Under the pieces are notes generated by a model. It had not been told where the DNA came from and searched no databases. It saw nothing but the letters and a program-made list of their open reading frames with translations. A stretch of 64,000 nt of DNA from positions 1,268,501 through 1,332,500 of the forward strand of contig JACKNY010000001.1 of assembly GCA_024234615.1 (NCBI GenBank), in the 5' to 3' direction. Made by a program: the position numbers and the translations under genes. Below, piece by piece: positions 1 to 8,928 of the stretch. Source of the stretch: Pseudomonadales bacterium. GTDB lineage: Bacteria; Pseudomonadota; Gammaproteobacteria; Pseudomonadales; IMCC2047. The first letter of the stretch is position 1, and each line of letters starts with the position of its first letter.

Positions 1-1343
1 ACCAGTTAGGCAATAAGCTGTTCAATGCTTGGCGTGGTGTTAAGACGTTAGCGCATGATAGCCTGGAAGATATTGTTTTAGTGGGGCGGCAGATTAGTAT
101 TTCGGATATTGCAGCGACTCCGGCCGATCGGCTTAAAGCGATTGTCTGCTTTGGCGGATCCGGACTGTCCCATACTGCAGTTTTGGCTAATGCGCTGGGC
201 ATCCCTGCGGTGATGGGTACCGGGTCGATTAGCGGATTGGCCGAGCACAAGCGGTTAATTGTCGATGGCGACCAGGGCCAGGTTTATGTCGCTCCCAACG
301 AGATGTTGTTAAGAGAATATGGCAAGCTCGTTGAGGAAGGACATAAGTTATCTCGTCAGCTTCAGAGCTTGCGCGACGAGCCAGCCCTGACCCTGGATAA
401 TGAGCGGGTCAAACTCTACACCAATACCGGATTATTGACTGATATTTCTCCCGGATTAAATAACGGTGCTCAGGGTGTGGGGCTCTATCGGACAGAAATC
501 CCCTTTCTGATTCGTGACAGCTTTCCCTCCGAGGATGAACAGTTCCAGGTTTATCGACAGGTGTTGGAAGCCTATCAGGGTAAACCGGTTTATATGCGTA
601 CCCTGGATATCGGCGGTGATAAACAATTACCTTACTTTCCGATCAGTGATGAGGAAAATCCGGCGTTAGGCTGGCGTGGGATTCGCTTTACTTTGGATAA
701 TAGCCCGCTATTAATGACGCAAGTAAGAGCGATGTTAAGAGCATCTGAAGGCATTAATAATTTGCACTTATTATTGCCGATGGTGACTTCTATTCGGGAA
801 ATTGAGGAATTTAAAAGTATCTTGGCGGATGCCTGCGATCAACTGCATGAGAGCGGCGTAGCAATAGTGCGGCCGTTATTGGGAATAATGATTGAAGTGC
901 CTGCGATGATTGCGCAAATCAGCTTTCTCAAGGGGAAAGTGGATTTCATTTCAATAGGCTCAAATGATCTCAGCCAGTATTTACTGGCGCTGGACAGGAA
1001 CAATGCCAGAGTTGCATCACGCTATGATCATGTTCACCCGGCGGTATTGCATGAACTCAAACGCATTCTAGCAAGCGCAAAAGCGATCAATATGCCGGTT
1101 AGTTTATGTGGAGAGATGGCGGCCGATCCGGTGGCAGTGGTGCTGTTATTGGGATTAGGGCTACGCACATTGAGTATGAGTGCGGCAAAGCTGCCCTCTA
1201 TTAAATGGTTAATTAGAAACCTTTCTATCGTGCAAGCGAAGAGGATTGTTGGCAAGGCGTTGAAGATGGATAATCCTCAAGCAATACGAGCGCTGGTTGG
1301 AAGCATGATAAAAGACTTAGGGTTGGCAGAGCTAATTCGTTAA
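1..1343 (+). CDS. ptsP: PTS phosphoenolpyruvate-protein phosphotransferase PtsP (EI-Ntr), 5' end outside window
   Basis: First enzyme of the nitrogen-related PTS: it autophosphorylates from PEP and passes the phosphate to NPr (PtsO). The open frame runs through base 1 without a stop, so the N-terminal GAF domain and part of the enzyme I fold lie upstream; a GTG at 81 is internal. The visible part begins in the swivelling phosphohistidine domain, with active-site His in GGSGLSHTAVLANALG, and continues into the PEP-binding barrel. Motifs there are LLPMVTSIREIEEF, SIGSNDLSQYLLALDRNN and the catalytic Cys in SLCGEMAADP. The C-terminal LRTLSMSAAKLPSIKWLIR is the PtsP style of enzyme I ending. The MgtC-like gene follows after 11 bases and is probably cotranscribed. 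Confidence 0.93.
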   Translation, partial: QLGNKLFNAWRGVKTLAHDSLEDIVLVGRQISISDIAATPADRLKAIVCFGGSGLSHTAVLANALGIPAVMGTGSISGLAEHKRLIVDGDQGQVYVAPNEMLLREYGKLVEEGHKLSRQLQSLRDEPALTLDNERVKLYTNTGLLTDISPGLNNGAQGVGLYRTEIPFLIRDSFPSEDEQFQVYRQVLEAYQGKPVYMRTLDIGGDKQLPYFPISDEENPALGWRGIRFTLDNSPLLMTQVRAMLRASEGINNLHLLLPMVTSIREIEEFKSILADACDQLHESGVAIVRPLLGIMIEVPAMIAQISFLKGKVDFISIGSNDLSQYLLALDRNNARVASRYDHVHPAVLHELKRILASAKAINMPVSLCGEMAADPVAVVLLLGLGLRTLSMSAAKLPSIKWLIRNLSIVQAKRIVGKALKMDNPQAIRALVGSMIKDLGLAELIR

Positions 1344-1354
1344 GGAGAGAAGAG

Positions 1355-1849
1355 GTGGATTTTGAACAAATAGTTTCTATTGCCCCCTACGATTGGCACT
1401 CTATTGTCACTGCCGTTTTTTGTGGCGCGATTATTGGCGTCGAACGTCAGTTACGCGGCAAGCCGGTAGGTGTTCGCACCTCCTCGCTTATCACCCTGGG
1501 GACTTATATCTTTGTGCATTCGGCGTTATTGTTGGGTAATGATGTGACTGATCCATCAAGGGTAATAGGACAGGTGATAACCGGGATCGGTTTTCTTGGG
1601 GCTGGCGTGATGTTAGCAAAAGATGGCGCCGTAGTGGGGGTAACCTCGGCGGCGACGATCTGGGTATTAGCAGCGATAGGCGTCTGTATTTCAATTGGCA
1701 GTCTGTTAGCCGCCATCAAGTTTTCTCTTATTTGCGTCGCGATTCTTTATGGTGTCGATTGGCTGGAAAACCATACCAAAGCCTTCAGTCGTGGCGTACA
1801 TGCCAGATATATTAAACGACGAAGGAATGATCAGATTTCAGGCGAGTAG
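1355..1849 (+). CDS. MgtC/SapB-family inner-membrane protein
   Basis: Small hydrophobic protein of 164 residues matching the conserved membrane domain of the MgtC/SapB family. Family signatures are GAIIGVERQLRGKPVGVRTS near residues 28-47 and the glycine-rich stretch VITGIGFLGAGVMLAKDG near 74-91. About four transmembrane helices can be drawn. It lacks the C-terminal cytoplasmic ACT-like domain of Salmonella MgtC, so it is the short YhiD-like form. The start is GTG, with a good ribosome site (GGAGAGAAGAG) in the short gap after ptsP. Family members are linked to Mg limitation and modulation of membrane ATPases; the role here is not shown. The C-terminus is basic and cytoplasmic-looking. Confidence 0.88.
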   Translation: MDFEQIVSIAPYDWHSIVTAVFCGAIIGVERQLRGKPVGVRTSSLITLGTYIFVHSALLLGNDVTDPSRVIGQVITGIGFLGAGVMLAKDGAVVGVTSAATIWVLAAIGVCISIGSLLAAIKFSLICVAILYGVDWLENHTKAFSRGVHARYIKRRRNDQISGE

Positions 1850-1950
1850 AGTCTAACCCTACATTCGGGAGCGTGGGTCTATCAGAAGAAACTATGATGA
1901 AAAAGGGTAGGATGGTCGCGGCTTGTGAGCGGCCGCATCAACTATGCCGA

Positions 1951-4437
1951 TTATGGCTGTAGCTCGCACTGCTTGAGGTAAAGGCTAAATTTATCGGCGG
2001 ATAATGGCTCGCTATAATAGAAACCTTGGGCATAATCGCAATGCATTTTGCGCAGGAACTCTAGCTCCTTCTTGGTTTCTATCCCTTCCGCCACCACCTC
2101 CAATGATAAGCTGTGCGCCATGGCAACAATAGCCTTGGTTAGTATTTTGGCGTCGGAGTTAAGATTAATATTTCGAATAAAAGACTTATCAATTTTGAGG
2201 GTGTTGACGGGGAGTCGGTGCAAATAGCTAAGTGACGAATAACCAGTGCCAAAATCGTCCAGCGCGATTTGAAAGCCACGGCGGCAGAGTTCCTCCAGCG
2301 CATCAGAAACCTGATCCATTTCTTCGACGATTAAACTCTCCGTAATTTCAAAAGTTAGGTTGTGAGGGGCCAGCTCATACTTTGCCACTAACGCTAAAAT
2401 ACTGTTCGTAAGATCAGGTGTGAATTGTCTTGCCGAAATATTGATAGCGATTCGAAATGATTTCGACAACATGCCTTGCTGTGTCCATTTCTGAAATTGC
2501 CGACAGGCTGTTTCTAATACCCAAAGGCCAATAGGCAGAATCAGCCCGCTTTCTTCAGCGATGGGAATAAATTGATCGGGAGGGATATCCCCGAATACCG
2601 GATTTTTCCATCGTAATAAGGATTCTGCGCCACAGGTTAAACCGGATGTTATTTCAATAATAGGTTGGAAATAGAGCGAGAGCTCATTGTTACTAATCGC
2701 CAAGGAGAGCGCTTTTTCCAGGCGCATTCGCTGATGCGCACTTTCATTCATTTGCTGAGTAAAAAAGTGGTAGCTCGTGCCTGATTCTTTTTTGGCTTCA
2801 TACATGGCGGTATCAGCGCAGCTGACTAAGGCGTCTTCGTCTTCCGCGTCATCTGGATAGACCGCAATGCCGATACTGGCTGAGACGGGTATGCGCTGAT
2901 TTTCGAATTCGATATACCCGCTTAATACGGTGGAAATTTTATTTAGCACTAGTCCAATATCAGAGGTTTGTTTGATGTCTGGCAGAATGATAGTGAACTC
3001 ATCGCCTGCCAGTCGTGCTACGGTATCGGACTCGCGTACAGAGTCCTGCATTTTTTGAGCAACTTGGTGGAGCAGCGCATCTCCGGCTGCGTGTCCGAAA
3101 GTATCATTGGTGCGTTTAAAGTGATCCAGGTCGATAAACATTAATGCGACCCGGGTGGACTCGCGGTGGGCAGTATGCATCGCTTGCGATAGGCGATCAA
3201 AAAATAGTGCACGGTTAGGTAAAAAAGTCAGGTTATCGTAATTCGCCTGATGACGAATGAGTTGCTCGGCTTTGACTTGACGAGTGACATCCTCGTGAAT
3301 GAGTATCACCCCGGCAATTTTCTGGTCAGCCTCTAGTATTGGGTAAACATGAGCTTGAATCCATTTTGACTGACGGCCGCCTCCGGGTGTTTTAGGGGGC
3401 ATTAAGTATTCTGTTGGAGGTACCTTGATGGTTTCTCCTGCAAACCCCCGTTCAATGTACGTGCGGACACCATACTGATCCATCTGCGGGTCATTCAGTA
3501 TGTTGTAATTAGATTTATTTAGTTGCTCTAAGTTGGAGTGCCATAGATCTTCCCAGGCTTTGTTAACATCCAGTGTTCTGCCGTCGAGCGCCAGTACCTG
3601 AATACTTAAAGGGCTATCTTTGAAAAGTGCTCGGAAGCGCATTTCTGAATGACGTATTTTATCCTCAGCAATTTTACGCTCGTGTATGTCGGTGACTGAG
3701 CCTGCTATCCTGCAGACTTTACCATCGGGGGTGAACTGGGCTATGCCGCGATCCAACAACCAGCGAATTTCCCCGGTCTGGGTGATAACCCGGTATTCAA
3801 ACTCCAAATGACTTGTCTTTCCCTCGCAGAGCTGACTGATCGCTGCGGCGAGAGGCGCGCGGTCGTCTGGATGGAAATAAGAGAATAATTGTTTAGAACT
3901 TAGTACGCGTGTGGGAAGCGAGTGGCCTAATATTTCTTCCATGCGGGAAGATACATAAACCTCGTCTTTCTCAATGTCCCAATCCCAAAGACCATCTTTT
4001 GCCCCCTCAAAAGCGAGCGCGTAACGCGTTGCTCGCTGCTGTGAATCTTGTAACTGGTATAACAGATCGGCAACGGTACTGGCGTCCTTAAGAATAAGTT
4101 GGACTGATTGGTCAGTGAGCTGAATTAATTCTAGTTCAATTTCTTTACCCAGAGGATTTTTCCAGGTAGAGACGGCTCTACGTTCAGGTCGGATTTTTAA
4201 TAGCTCATTTGGTAGCCGATATTGCTCAACAAATTGCGAGAGAGATAGTTGGGTGGGTAAACGGACTGCCTGGGTGCCGATAAGCAAACAGGCGGTGTCA
4301 TTTATGTAAGTGAGTTTGAGTTCACTATCGAAAAGACACACGCCTAACTCTATTTGATTAAGAGCCTGTTCAAATTGGTTGGGCAGTACCGTTACATCGA
4401 CGTCAAGTTCAAGCATAGGCGAAATCTTGTAATTCAC
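1951..4437 (-). CDS. PAS-PAS-PAS-GGDEF-EAL cyclic-di-GMP signalling protein
   Basis: Cytoplasmic 828-residue protein for making and/or breaking cyclic-di-GMP; no transmembrane segment is visible. In order: a short PAS-like region (about 20-120), a PAS/PAC with FEGAKDGLWDWDIEKDEVYV (about 143-255), another PAS (about 265-390, ending in GVILIHEDVTRQ), a GGDEF domain (about 395-560) and an EAL domain (about 570-820). The cyclase signature reads AGDEF (near 477) instead of GGDEF, a variant active in some proteins. The phosphodiesterase signature reads ESL instead of EAL (GAESLLRW near 605), but DDFGTGYSSLSYL (near 727) and VVAEGIET are intact. A working phosphodiesterase is plausible and cyclase activity is uncertain. 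It stands alone, convergent with the mgtC-like gene. Confidence 0.92.
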   Translation of the reverse strand: MNYKISPMLELDVDVTVLPNQFEQALNQIELGVCLFDSELKLTYINDTACLLIGTQAVRLPTQLSLSQFVEQYRLPNELLKIRPERRAVSTWKNPLGKEIELELIQLTDQSVQLILKDASTVADLLYQLQDSQQRATRYALAFEGAKDGLWDWDIEKDEVYVSSRMEEILGHSLPTRVLSSKQLFSYFHPDDRAPLAAAISQLCEGKTSHLEFEYRVITQTGEIRWLLDRGIAQFTPDGKVCRIAGSVTDIHERKIAEDKIRHSEMRFRALFKDSPLSIQVLALDGRTLDVNKAWEDLWHSNLEQLNKSNYNILNDPQMDQYGVRTYIERGFAGETIKVPPTEYLMPPKTPGGGRQSKWIQAHVYPILEADQKIAGVILIHEDVTRQVKAEQLIRHQANYDNLTFLPNRALFFDRLSQAMHTAHRESTRVALMFIDLDHFKRTNDTFGHAAGDALLHQVAQKMQDSVRESDTVARLAGDEFTIILPDIKQTSDIGLVLNKISTVLSGYIEFENQRIPVSASIGIAVYPDDAEDEDALVSCADTAMYEAKKESGTSYHFFTQQMNESAHQRMRLEKALSLAISNNELSLYFQPIIEITSGLTCGAESLLRWKNPVFGDIPPDQFIPIAEESGLILPIGLWVLETACRQFQKWTQQGMLSKSFRIAINISARQFTPDLTNSILALVAKYELAPHNLTFEITESLIVEEMDQVSDALEELCRRGFQIALDDFGTGYSSLSYLHRLPVNTLKIDKSFIRNINLNSDAKILTKAIVAMAHSLSLEVVAEGIETKKELEFLRKMHCDYAQGFYYSEPLSADKFSLYLKQCELQP

Positions 4438-4658
4438 TTAATCCTTATGAAACGGTACTGTTATATCAATAATAAAAGTGTTGATTTAATGCAGTGCCTT
4501 GGTGGAAACAACCATTCTTATTAATTGCGCCCTAAGTATGGGTGAATTTTGAATATATTCCAGTTTAGAAGACGATAACTAGCGCCCGCAACAGGCTGAT
4601 TATTTTGATCAAAAAAGAGAGGTTTTTTACTTATAAAGGACCGGGAATTTGATGTCGG

Positions 4659-4687
4659 ATTAGGGTAGTCCAGGTTGTGACCCTAAT
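4659..4687. promoter_or_regulatory. Inverted repeat upstream of the carbamoyltransferase gene
   Basis: A perfect 8-base inverted repeat, ATTAGGGT at 4659-4666 and ACCCTAAT at 4680-4687, lies in the 438-base gap between the divergent GGDEF-EAL and carbamoyltransferase genes. The 13-base spacing suits a dimeric regulator. The same gap also has a palindrome TTTTGATCAAAA at 4603-4614 and a possible -10 box TATACT at 4784-4789, for which I see no good -35. Nothing else was recognised there. Confidence 0.3.
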
Positions 4688-4875
4688 GCCAACGCCCCGG
4701 CCCTTATCACCGCGATTTAAACTTTTATGGCTTGAACTGAATTTTCGGCATCATCCTGGCTCGGCACTCTAGTTTTAATCGTTTATACTAGCCCCGTTTT
4801 TAAATCGACTCAGGTTGCCATGCTCTCGGCGTTGCCAAATTTGCTGGTGCTTGCTGTCACATTTAAGGTTTTTAT

Positions 4876-6630
4876 ATGATTGTTCTTGGCTTATCCGGCG
4901 CTTTGACGCACGACCCTTCAGCAGCAATATACAAAGACGGCAAACTGATTGCTGCGGCGGAGGAGGAGCGCTTTATCCGTGATAAACATGCTAAAAATAA
5001 AATGCCCTATGAGTCCGCCAAATTCTGTATGCGCCAGGCAGGTGTGCGTGCTCAGGATATCGATGTAGTGGCGGTACCTTTCGCGCCAATCAGCCTCTTG
5101 TCAGCAGCGCGCTGGCATTACGCAAAACGCTATTGGTACGCGCCGGATCGAGCGCTAGATGCACTGTTTAACGGTAATCGGCGTTACCGTCGCTATGTGA
5201 AACGTATTCGAGAACTTTGCAATCAACTGGGTATTAATTGGAAAGAAGTTGAGTTTGAGCCGGTCGAACACCATTTGGCGCACGCCAGCAGCTGTTATCA
5301 TTTAAGTGGTTTTACTGAGAAAACCGCAATATTGGGTGTCGACGGTAAGGGCGAATATGCCACTACTTTTTTTGGTTATGGTGAGAACGGTAAAATCCAT
5401 AAAATTAAAGAGTTTTATGACCCTGATTCGTTAGGTGGTTTGTACGGTGCGATTACTGAATACCTTGGTTTTGAGATGCTCGACGGTGAGTATAAAGTAA
5501 TGGGTATGGCGCCCTATGGTGATCCGACGAAACATGATTTATCCAGACTGATAGACTTCGATGGTAAAGATTTTCGCGTCAATAACGAATTAGTCAATAC
5601 GATCGGATTAAGACGTTATAAAGAAAATGGTGTCGGCTTTTACTTTAGCCAGAAACTCATAGATTGGCTGGGGCCGCGCCGAGTTGGTGATTCGGCGGAT
5701 GAGCCCTATATTGACTATGCGGCAAGTATTCAGCGGCTTTACGAAGAGGTGGTGCTGAAACTCATCGACTATTATCTTGGCGATGTACTGAAGGAAACGG
5801 GTAAGCTCGTCTTTTCGGGCGGCGGGGCGTTAAACGTGAAGTTGAATCAACGTATCATTGCGCTACCCTATGTGCAGGAGCTTTGGGTTCAACCAGCCTC
5901 CGGCGACGCTGGCACCGCTGTTGGTGCCGCTTCATTTGCTTCAGTGAAAAGACAGGTGGCAGTGGAGAAAATGGAGCATGTATATCTTGGCCCGGCATAT
6001 AGCAACGATGAGTGTATTCTTGCTTGTAAGCAGCACTCAGGTAAGCCTGCTTATGAAATCATCGATAATGTGCCAGAACGTATTGCCGGAATACTGGCCG
6101 CAGGACATCCGGTCTCTTGGTTTCAGGGTCGGATGGAGTTTGGGCCAAGGGCATTAGGTGGGCGCAGTATTTTAGGTTGCCCCAGTGTGAAAGGGGTTGC
6201 GGATCGTATAAATGAGCAAATCAAATTTCGTGAACGTTGGCGTCCCTTCTGCCCGAGTATTTTGGATTCAGTCGCGGCGCAGATGTTACAGACAGATCAC
6301 CCTTCACCTTTTATGACCTTTACCTTTAATGTCGCGGAATCCTGGAAGGAGAGGGTGCCTGAGGTCGTCCATGAGGATGGTACCGCCCGTGCTCAAGTTG
6401 TCGAAAAAGAACACAACCCGCGCTATTACGCGCTATTACAGGAAATGGAGAAAATAACCGGTAATGGCGTAGTACTTAATACTTCACTCAACCGTCGTGG
6501 TGAACCCATGGTCTGCTCACCAACAGATGCGCTTAATATGTTTTTTGGTTCGGATCTGGAGTATTTGATAATGCAGGATGTGCTGGTGGTAAAAGCAGGA
6601 GCGGATAAAAATGTCGGCCTGGTCAATTAG
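4876..6630 (+). CDS. NodU/CmcH-family carbamoyltransferase
   Basis: 584-residue enzyme of the family that moves the carbamoyl group of carbamoyl phosphate, via carbamoyl-AMP, onto a hydroxyl of a sugar, antibiotic or other small molecule. The N-terminal Kae1-like domain starts MIVLGLSGALTHDPSAA and has the metal-binding cluster EHHLAHASS (His near 132, 133 and 136) and FSGGGALNVKLN. The C-terminal domain begins about residue 375 and has the signature FQGRMEFGPRALGGRSIL and NTSLNRRGEPMVCSPTDA. Length is normal for the family. No biosynthetic, glycosyltransferase or nodulation genes surround it, so the acceptor cannot be inferred. ATG start; the upstream ribosome site is weak. Confidence 0.9.
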   Translation: MIVLGLSGALTHDPSAAIYKDGKLIAAAEEERFIRDKHAKNKMPYESAKFCMRQAGVRAQDIDVVAVPFAPISLLSAARWHYAKRYWYAPDRALDALFNGNRRYRRYVKRIRELCNQLGINWKEVEFEPVEHHLAHASSCYHLSGFTEKTAILGVDGKGEYATTFFGYGENGKIHKIKEFYDPDSLGGLYGAITEYLGFEMLDGEYKVMGMAPYGDPTKHDLSRLIDFDGKDFRVNNELVNTIGLRRYKENGVGFYFSQKLIDWLGPRRVGDSADEPYIDYAASIQRLYEEVVLKLIDYYLGDVLKETGKLVFSGGGALNVKLNQRIIALPYVQELWVQPASGDAGTAVGAASFASVKRQVAVEKMEHVYLGPAYSNDECILACKQHSGKPAYEIIDNVPERIAGILAAGHPVSWFQGRMEFGPRALGGRSILGCPSVKGVADRINEQIKFRERWRPFCPSILDSVAAQMLQTDHPSPFMTFTFNVAESWKERVPEVVHEDGTARAQVVEKEHNPRYYALLQEMEKITGNGVVLNTSLNRRGEPMVCSPTDALNMFFGSDLEYLIMQDVLVVKAGADKNVGLVN

Positions 6631-6671
6631 AGAGCTGGTCCAAATATCGGCTGATTCCATCAGGGTGATAC

Positions 6672-6704
6672 CTTTGCATAACTATCATGCGGCATTATGC
6701 AAAG
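6672..6704. terminator. Convergent hairpin; also resembles the ends of the repeat at 27454
   Basis: CTTTGCATAA at 6672-6681 pairs perfectly with TTATGCAAAG at 6695-6704, between the converging carbamoyltransferase and TonB receptor genes. It could act as a transcription terminator in both directions, though no strong T-run follows. The arm ACCTTTGCATAA is identical to 12 bases of the terminal repeat of the 139-base element at 27454-27592. Confidence 0.45.
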
Positions 6705-6710
6705 AAGATT

Positions 6711-8816
6711 TCAGGGTATTTCTAAACTCAGGCGTGCGAATAGTCGTGTTTTGAATTGATTAACATTCTTGAATTCCGGGTAATCTCCTAGCAGGTTGTG
6801 CGCAATAAGTTCGGCTTTTACCACTTTATTGTTGAATTGAAATATTTTAGTGAGTCGAAAATCGAGGCGGTCATGGGCTCGCACCCGGTCGCCCTCGCGC
6901 CATTCAATATCCGATAGATAATACCAAATCAAACTTGCATTCCAGTTTTGCGCAACCGTTTTTGCTATCAATAGGTTGGCATTGTGTGTTGGTATTTCCT
7001 GGCCCAGACCCTCAACTATTCTGGGGTTCAGCTGTTTTAACTGATGGCCTTCAAAGTCTGAATAAGCGTACTGAAATGATATAAGACTGCTGCTATTAGG
7101 GCGCCACTGTAGTTGCGTGTCAACGCCTTTATTGGTCCAGGAGGTGGTATTAGAAATATAGAACGCGATTTGGTCCAGATCGGGAAAAAAGTCCTTGTAT
7201 TTGCCGATAACGCCATCCGTTTTGGTGCTAAAAAACCGCAAATCAATAGACAGCTTATTGCGCCAATAGGTGGAGCGGTAACCAATTTCAAATTCGCGAA
7301 CGCTGGATTTTTGAATGTCATTAGAAGATACAAACTGAGCATTAATGAGAGTGCCGTCGCTGAACCGCGTAGACTGAATTTGTTTCGCTTCCAGTACCGA
7401 AGGTGTTCTATTGCCATAGGTGTACGCGACGTGCAGTGCCTGTTGATTTGATATTTTATAGTTCAGGGCTATTCGGGGCGAAATGAATTCACCGACAATT
7501 TTATTTCTTTCCGCCATCGCGCCGAGATTGACCGTCCAGCTTTTATGTAAGCGCCACTCTAAGTTAGAGAAAAGACGATACTGAAATTCATCAATCGAGT
7601 TTGGCCTACCAATTAAAAATTTACTTTGTAACCAATCATATCGGGTTCCGAACCCCCAAACTAAGCGTGTGTGTGCGCCAACTGAAAATCGGTGTTGGAG
7701 TTCGAGGTCTGTTCGATCAGACTGGGTGCCTCGAAGGTCGAACAGAATCTCTTCATCGGAGCGTCCGTTGAATAGCACCGGAACGAGCGCAGGGGAAATT
7801 TTCTCAATATCTGATAATAAATCGAGCTTTCTGAGTTCATCGACCGAAAGACGATTATGGTAGAGCTGTAATCTTATCTCGTTGTCGTCGGTAATGTTAT
7901 GAGTCCAGCGGACCAGCTCGAAGTCATTTTTGAATTTACGATGGTTAAAGCCCTGAACATCGCCATGTGGCGGCGCATAGGGGAGGTTGACGGCACTTTT
8001 CCCCAGCCCAATTTGAAATTCCAGGGTATCGGTGAGCGAGGGGGTATAAACACCTTTGGCAAAGGCATGAGAGGATTCGCTGGTGTCATTGATTTTATCG
8101 AAGGGGAGGTTGGTTTTATCCAGCTTGGGGAAGCCTTCATTGTATCGGTAGGTTAGTCCAAAACTGAGGTCGATATTTTTTATGCGAGTATTATGTCGTA
8201 GTGCCGAGTTACGTGTTCCAATATCGCCTAAGGTTATATTGATAGAGCTTCCCTTTGCCTGCAATGGATTTTTCGTCACGATATTGATAGCGCCTAGAAA
8301 GGCGTTCGATCCGTAGGCCGGAGTGTTGGAGCCGCGGACTATCTCAATATGATCAATATCCTCAAGGGTAATGCCCAGAGAGCCCCATTCAACAGCTGAA
8401 AAGAATGGCTCATACACTGAACGTCCATCAACCATAATTTCCAAGTCTCCCGGAAATTCTAAGGTGAGGCCTCTATTGGTAACGCCGAATTGATTGCCTG
8501 ATACGTAATAGGATAAATACCCTGGTGCAAATTTAAAAAGCTGAGATATTTCCGTTGTGCCGGACGCTTCAATTAATTCTCTGTCGATGATGCTGATAGA
8601 TGCCGGAACGTCGATAATTGGCTGATTGAGCCTGGTTGCAGAATTGACAATTGGAATTTCGCTGAGATAGTCAGCCTGGTCAATATTATTGGTGTTTGGC
8701 TTAGCGGCTTGTGCATTTGCTGGCCCAGCTTGAGTTGCGAGAATTAAGCTAAGAATGATACAGATTGGTGCTGATAGAGCGCGAGTGAACCAACATCCCT
8801 TTTGGTATCTGATCAA
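6711..8816 (-). CDS. TonB-dependent outer-membrane receptor (paralogue 1)
   Basis: 701-residue outer-membrane transporter driven by TonB-ExbBD. A signal peptide ends near GPANA/QA (about residue 36). A TonB-box-like stretch SEIPIVNSA (about 51-60) is followed by the plug domain (about 60-165), with GVTNRGLTLEFPGDLEIMVD, DIDHIEIVRGSNTPAYGS and GAINIVTKNP, then a beta-barrel of about 530 residues. It is a clear paralogue of the next gene (8929-11079): the same plug phrases, and barrel motifs such as YTYGNRTPSVLE. Both barrels end in a proline instead of the usual terminal aromatic residue. The substrate is not evident. The neighbouring sensory operon (11374-15903) probably controls the pair. 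Confidence 0.92.
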   Translation of the reverse strand: MIRYQKGCWFTRALSAPICIILSLILATQAGPANAQAAKPNTNNIDQADYLSEIPIVNSATRLNQPIIDVPASISIIDRELIEASGTTEISQLFKFAPGYLSYYVSGNQFGVTNRGLTLEFPGDLEIMVDGRSVYEPFFSAVEWGSLGITLEDIDHIEIVRGSNTPAYGSNAFLGAINIVTKNPLQAKGSSINITLGDIGTRNSALRHNTRIKNIDLSFGLTYRYNEGFPKLDKTNLPFDKINDTSESSHAFAKGVYTPSLTDTLEFQIGLGKSAVNLPYAPPHGDVQGFNHRKFKNDFELVRWTHNITDDNEIRLQLYHNRLSVDELRKLDLLSDIEKISPALVPVLFNGRSDEEILFDLRGTQSDRTDLELQHRFSVGAHTRLVWGFGTRYDWLQSKFLIGRPNSIDEFQYRLFSNLEWRLHKSWTVNLGAMAERNKIVGEFISPRIALNYKISNQQALHVAYTYGNRTPSVLEAKQIQSTRFSDGTLINAQFVSSNDIQKSSVREFEIGYRSTYWRNKLSIDLRFFSTKTDGVIGKYKDFFPDLDQIAFYISNTTSWTNKGVDTQLQWRPNSSSLISFQYAYSDFEGHQLKQLNPRIVEGLGQEIPTHNANLLIAKTVAQNWNASLIWYYLSDIEWREGDRVRAHDRLDFRLTKIFQFNNKVVKAELIAHNLLGDYPEFKNVNQFKTRLFARLSLEIP

Positions 8817-8928
8817 TGAATTGACCCTTTGTAATTATTTTGTTGAGGCAGCCTCAGTTTTGGCGCGCAGTATAGCCTAGTCCATTCAGTATTTGAAAGA
8901 TTTCATGGGGGGCTCAACGGCAAGTTGA

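Noticed and set aside
4603..4614. TTTTGATCAAAA palindrome as an FNR or Fur site.
   Set aside because: Lacks the spacing of FNR sites (TTGAT-N4-ATCAA) and the Fur consensus; could occur by chance in AT-rich DNA.
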